Source of the DNA: Chitinophagaceae bacterium
GTDB lineage: Bacteria > Bacteroidota > Bacteroidia > Chitinophagales > Chitinophagaceae
Length of the DNA: 6,719 nt
NCBI GenBank assembly: GCA_025924755.1
Contig: JAICHT010000202.1
Coordinates: 1 to 6,719 of the forward strand
Direction of reading: 5' to 3'
This document shows, in pieces, positions 6,535 through 6,719 of this stretch (positions are counted from its first letter, which is position 1; the number at the start of each line of letters is the position of its first letter). The notes beneath the pieces were generated by a model. That model was given only the letters and a program-made list of their open reading frames with translations. It did not search any database and was not told the origin of the DNA. The position numbers and the translations under genes were made by a program.

Positions 6535-6564
6535 GGCTGCTCCATCAAGGGCAGCCCTTTTTTT
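6535..6564 (+). terminator. Intrinsic terminator of tRNA-Glu
   Basis: GGCTGCTC (6535-6542) pairs with GGGCAGCC (6549-6556) with one G-U pair and a six-base loop, followed by C and seven T residues (6558-6564). It lies 27 bases after the tRNA and closes its transcription unit. Confidence 0.88.
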
Positions 6565-6660
6565 ATATTCAGATAGCTATGTACTAATCCTGAATGGAGG
6601 CGGGTGTTTGAAGTCGTGTTCCATCATAAGTGAGACCACCTTCCAACCGCTTGTTTAAAA

Positions 6661-6714
6661 TGCTTGTTTTCCTTGAGTTTTATTGAATGGAACAATCGTT
6701 CAATACAACAAGCA
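6661..6714. repeat. Nested inverted repeats at the right edge
   Basis: TGCTTGTT (6661-6668) is the reverse complement of AACAAGCA (6707-6714). Inside it, TATTGAA (6681-6687) is the reverse complement of TTCAATA (6699-6705). GCTTGTTT also occurs twice in the same direction (6649-6656 and 6662-6669). The arms are imperfectly spaced (12 bases between arms on the left, 1 on the right). No gene is supported in 6565-6719. It could be an operator or upstream region of a gene beyond the window, or chance in AT-rich DNA. Confidence 0.45.
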
Positions 6715-6719
6715 AAACA

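Noticed and set aside
6627..6719. Minus-strand frame open from the right edge, possibly the end of a transposase
   Set aside because: About 31 codons open is expected by chance fairly often, and the translation has no firm transposase motif.
6508..6719. Integration site (att) duplication of the tRNA-Glu 3' end
   Set aside because: No second copy of the T-arm or acceptor sequence is present downstream in the window.

Overview
The window reads as a piece of housekeeping chromosome from a Bacteroidota bacterium, most likely in or near the family Chitinophagaceae (the family placement is inference). Three things support the phylum. SecA carries the long N-terminal insertions seen in Bacteroides-type SecA. 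No gene has a convincing AGGAGG Shine-Dalgarno sequence; starts are preceded by A-rich or CAA-rich leaders. The best promoters fit the Bacteroidota pattern TTG-N20-TAnnTTTG, clearest in front of the tRNA. The DNA is moderately AT-rich and evenly so; there is no transposase, integrase, phage gene or CRISPR array that I can support.

Layout. Positions 1-1432 (minus strand) hold the first 477 codons of secA, which runs off the left edge. A roughly 200-base divergent intergenic region separates it from a plus-strand gene for an unrecognised lipoprotein (1633-2319). After a 189-base gap with a good promoter candidate come atpG (2509-3390) and scpB (3455-4282), separated by 64 bases that contain a perfect 18-bp inverted repeat. 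lysA (4328-5542) and a secreted thioredoxin-like protein (5582-6064) follow closely. About 370 bases without a gene come next, ending in an intrinsic terminator (6354-6377), a textbook promoter (6390-6420), tRNA-Glu(UUC) (6436-6507) and a second intrinsic terminator (6535-6564). The last 155 bases hold only small repeats.

Functionally the genes are core but unrelated: preprotein translocation (SecA), ATP synthase (AtpG), chromosome segregation (ScpB), lysine and meso-diaminopimelate metabolism (LysA), envelope proteins (lipoprotein, thioredoxin-like) and translation (tRNA-Glu). The plus-strand genes from atpG to the thioredoxin-like gene are close enough to be at least partly co-transcribed, with possible internal promoters.

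I did not find a clear undescribed system. The points most worth a second look are the long hairpin between atpG and scpB, the isolation of atpG from other ATP synthase genes, the unrecognised lipoprotein, the terminator that ends an apparently gene-free stretch before the tRNA, and the nested inverted repeat at the right edge.
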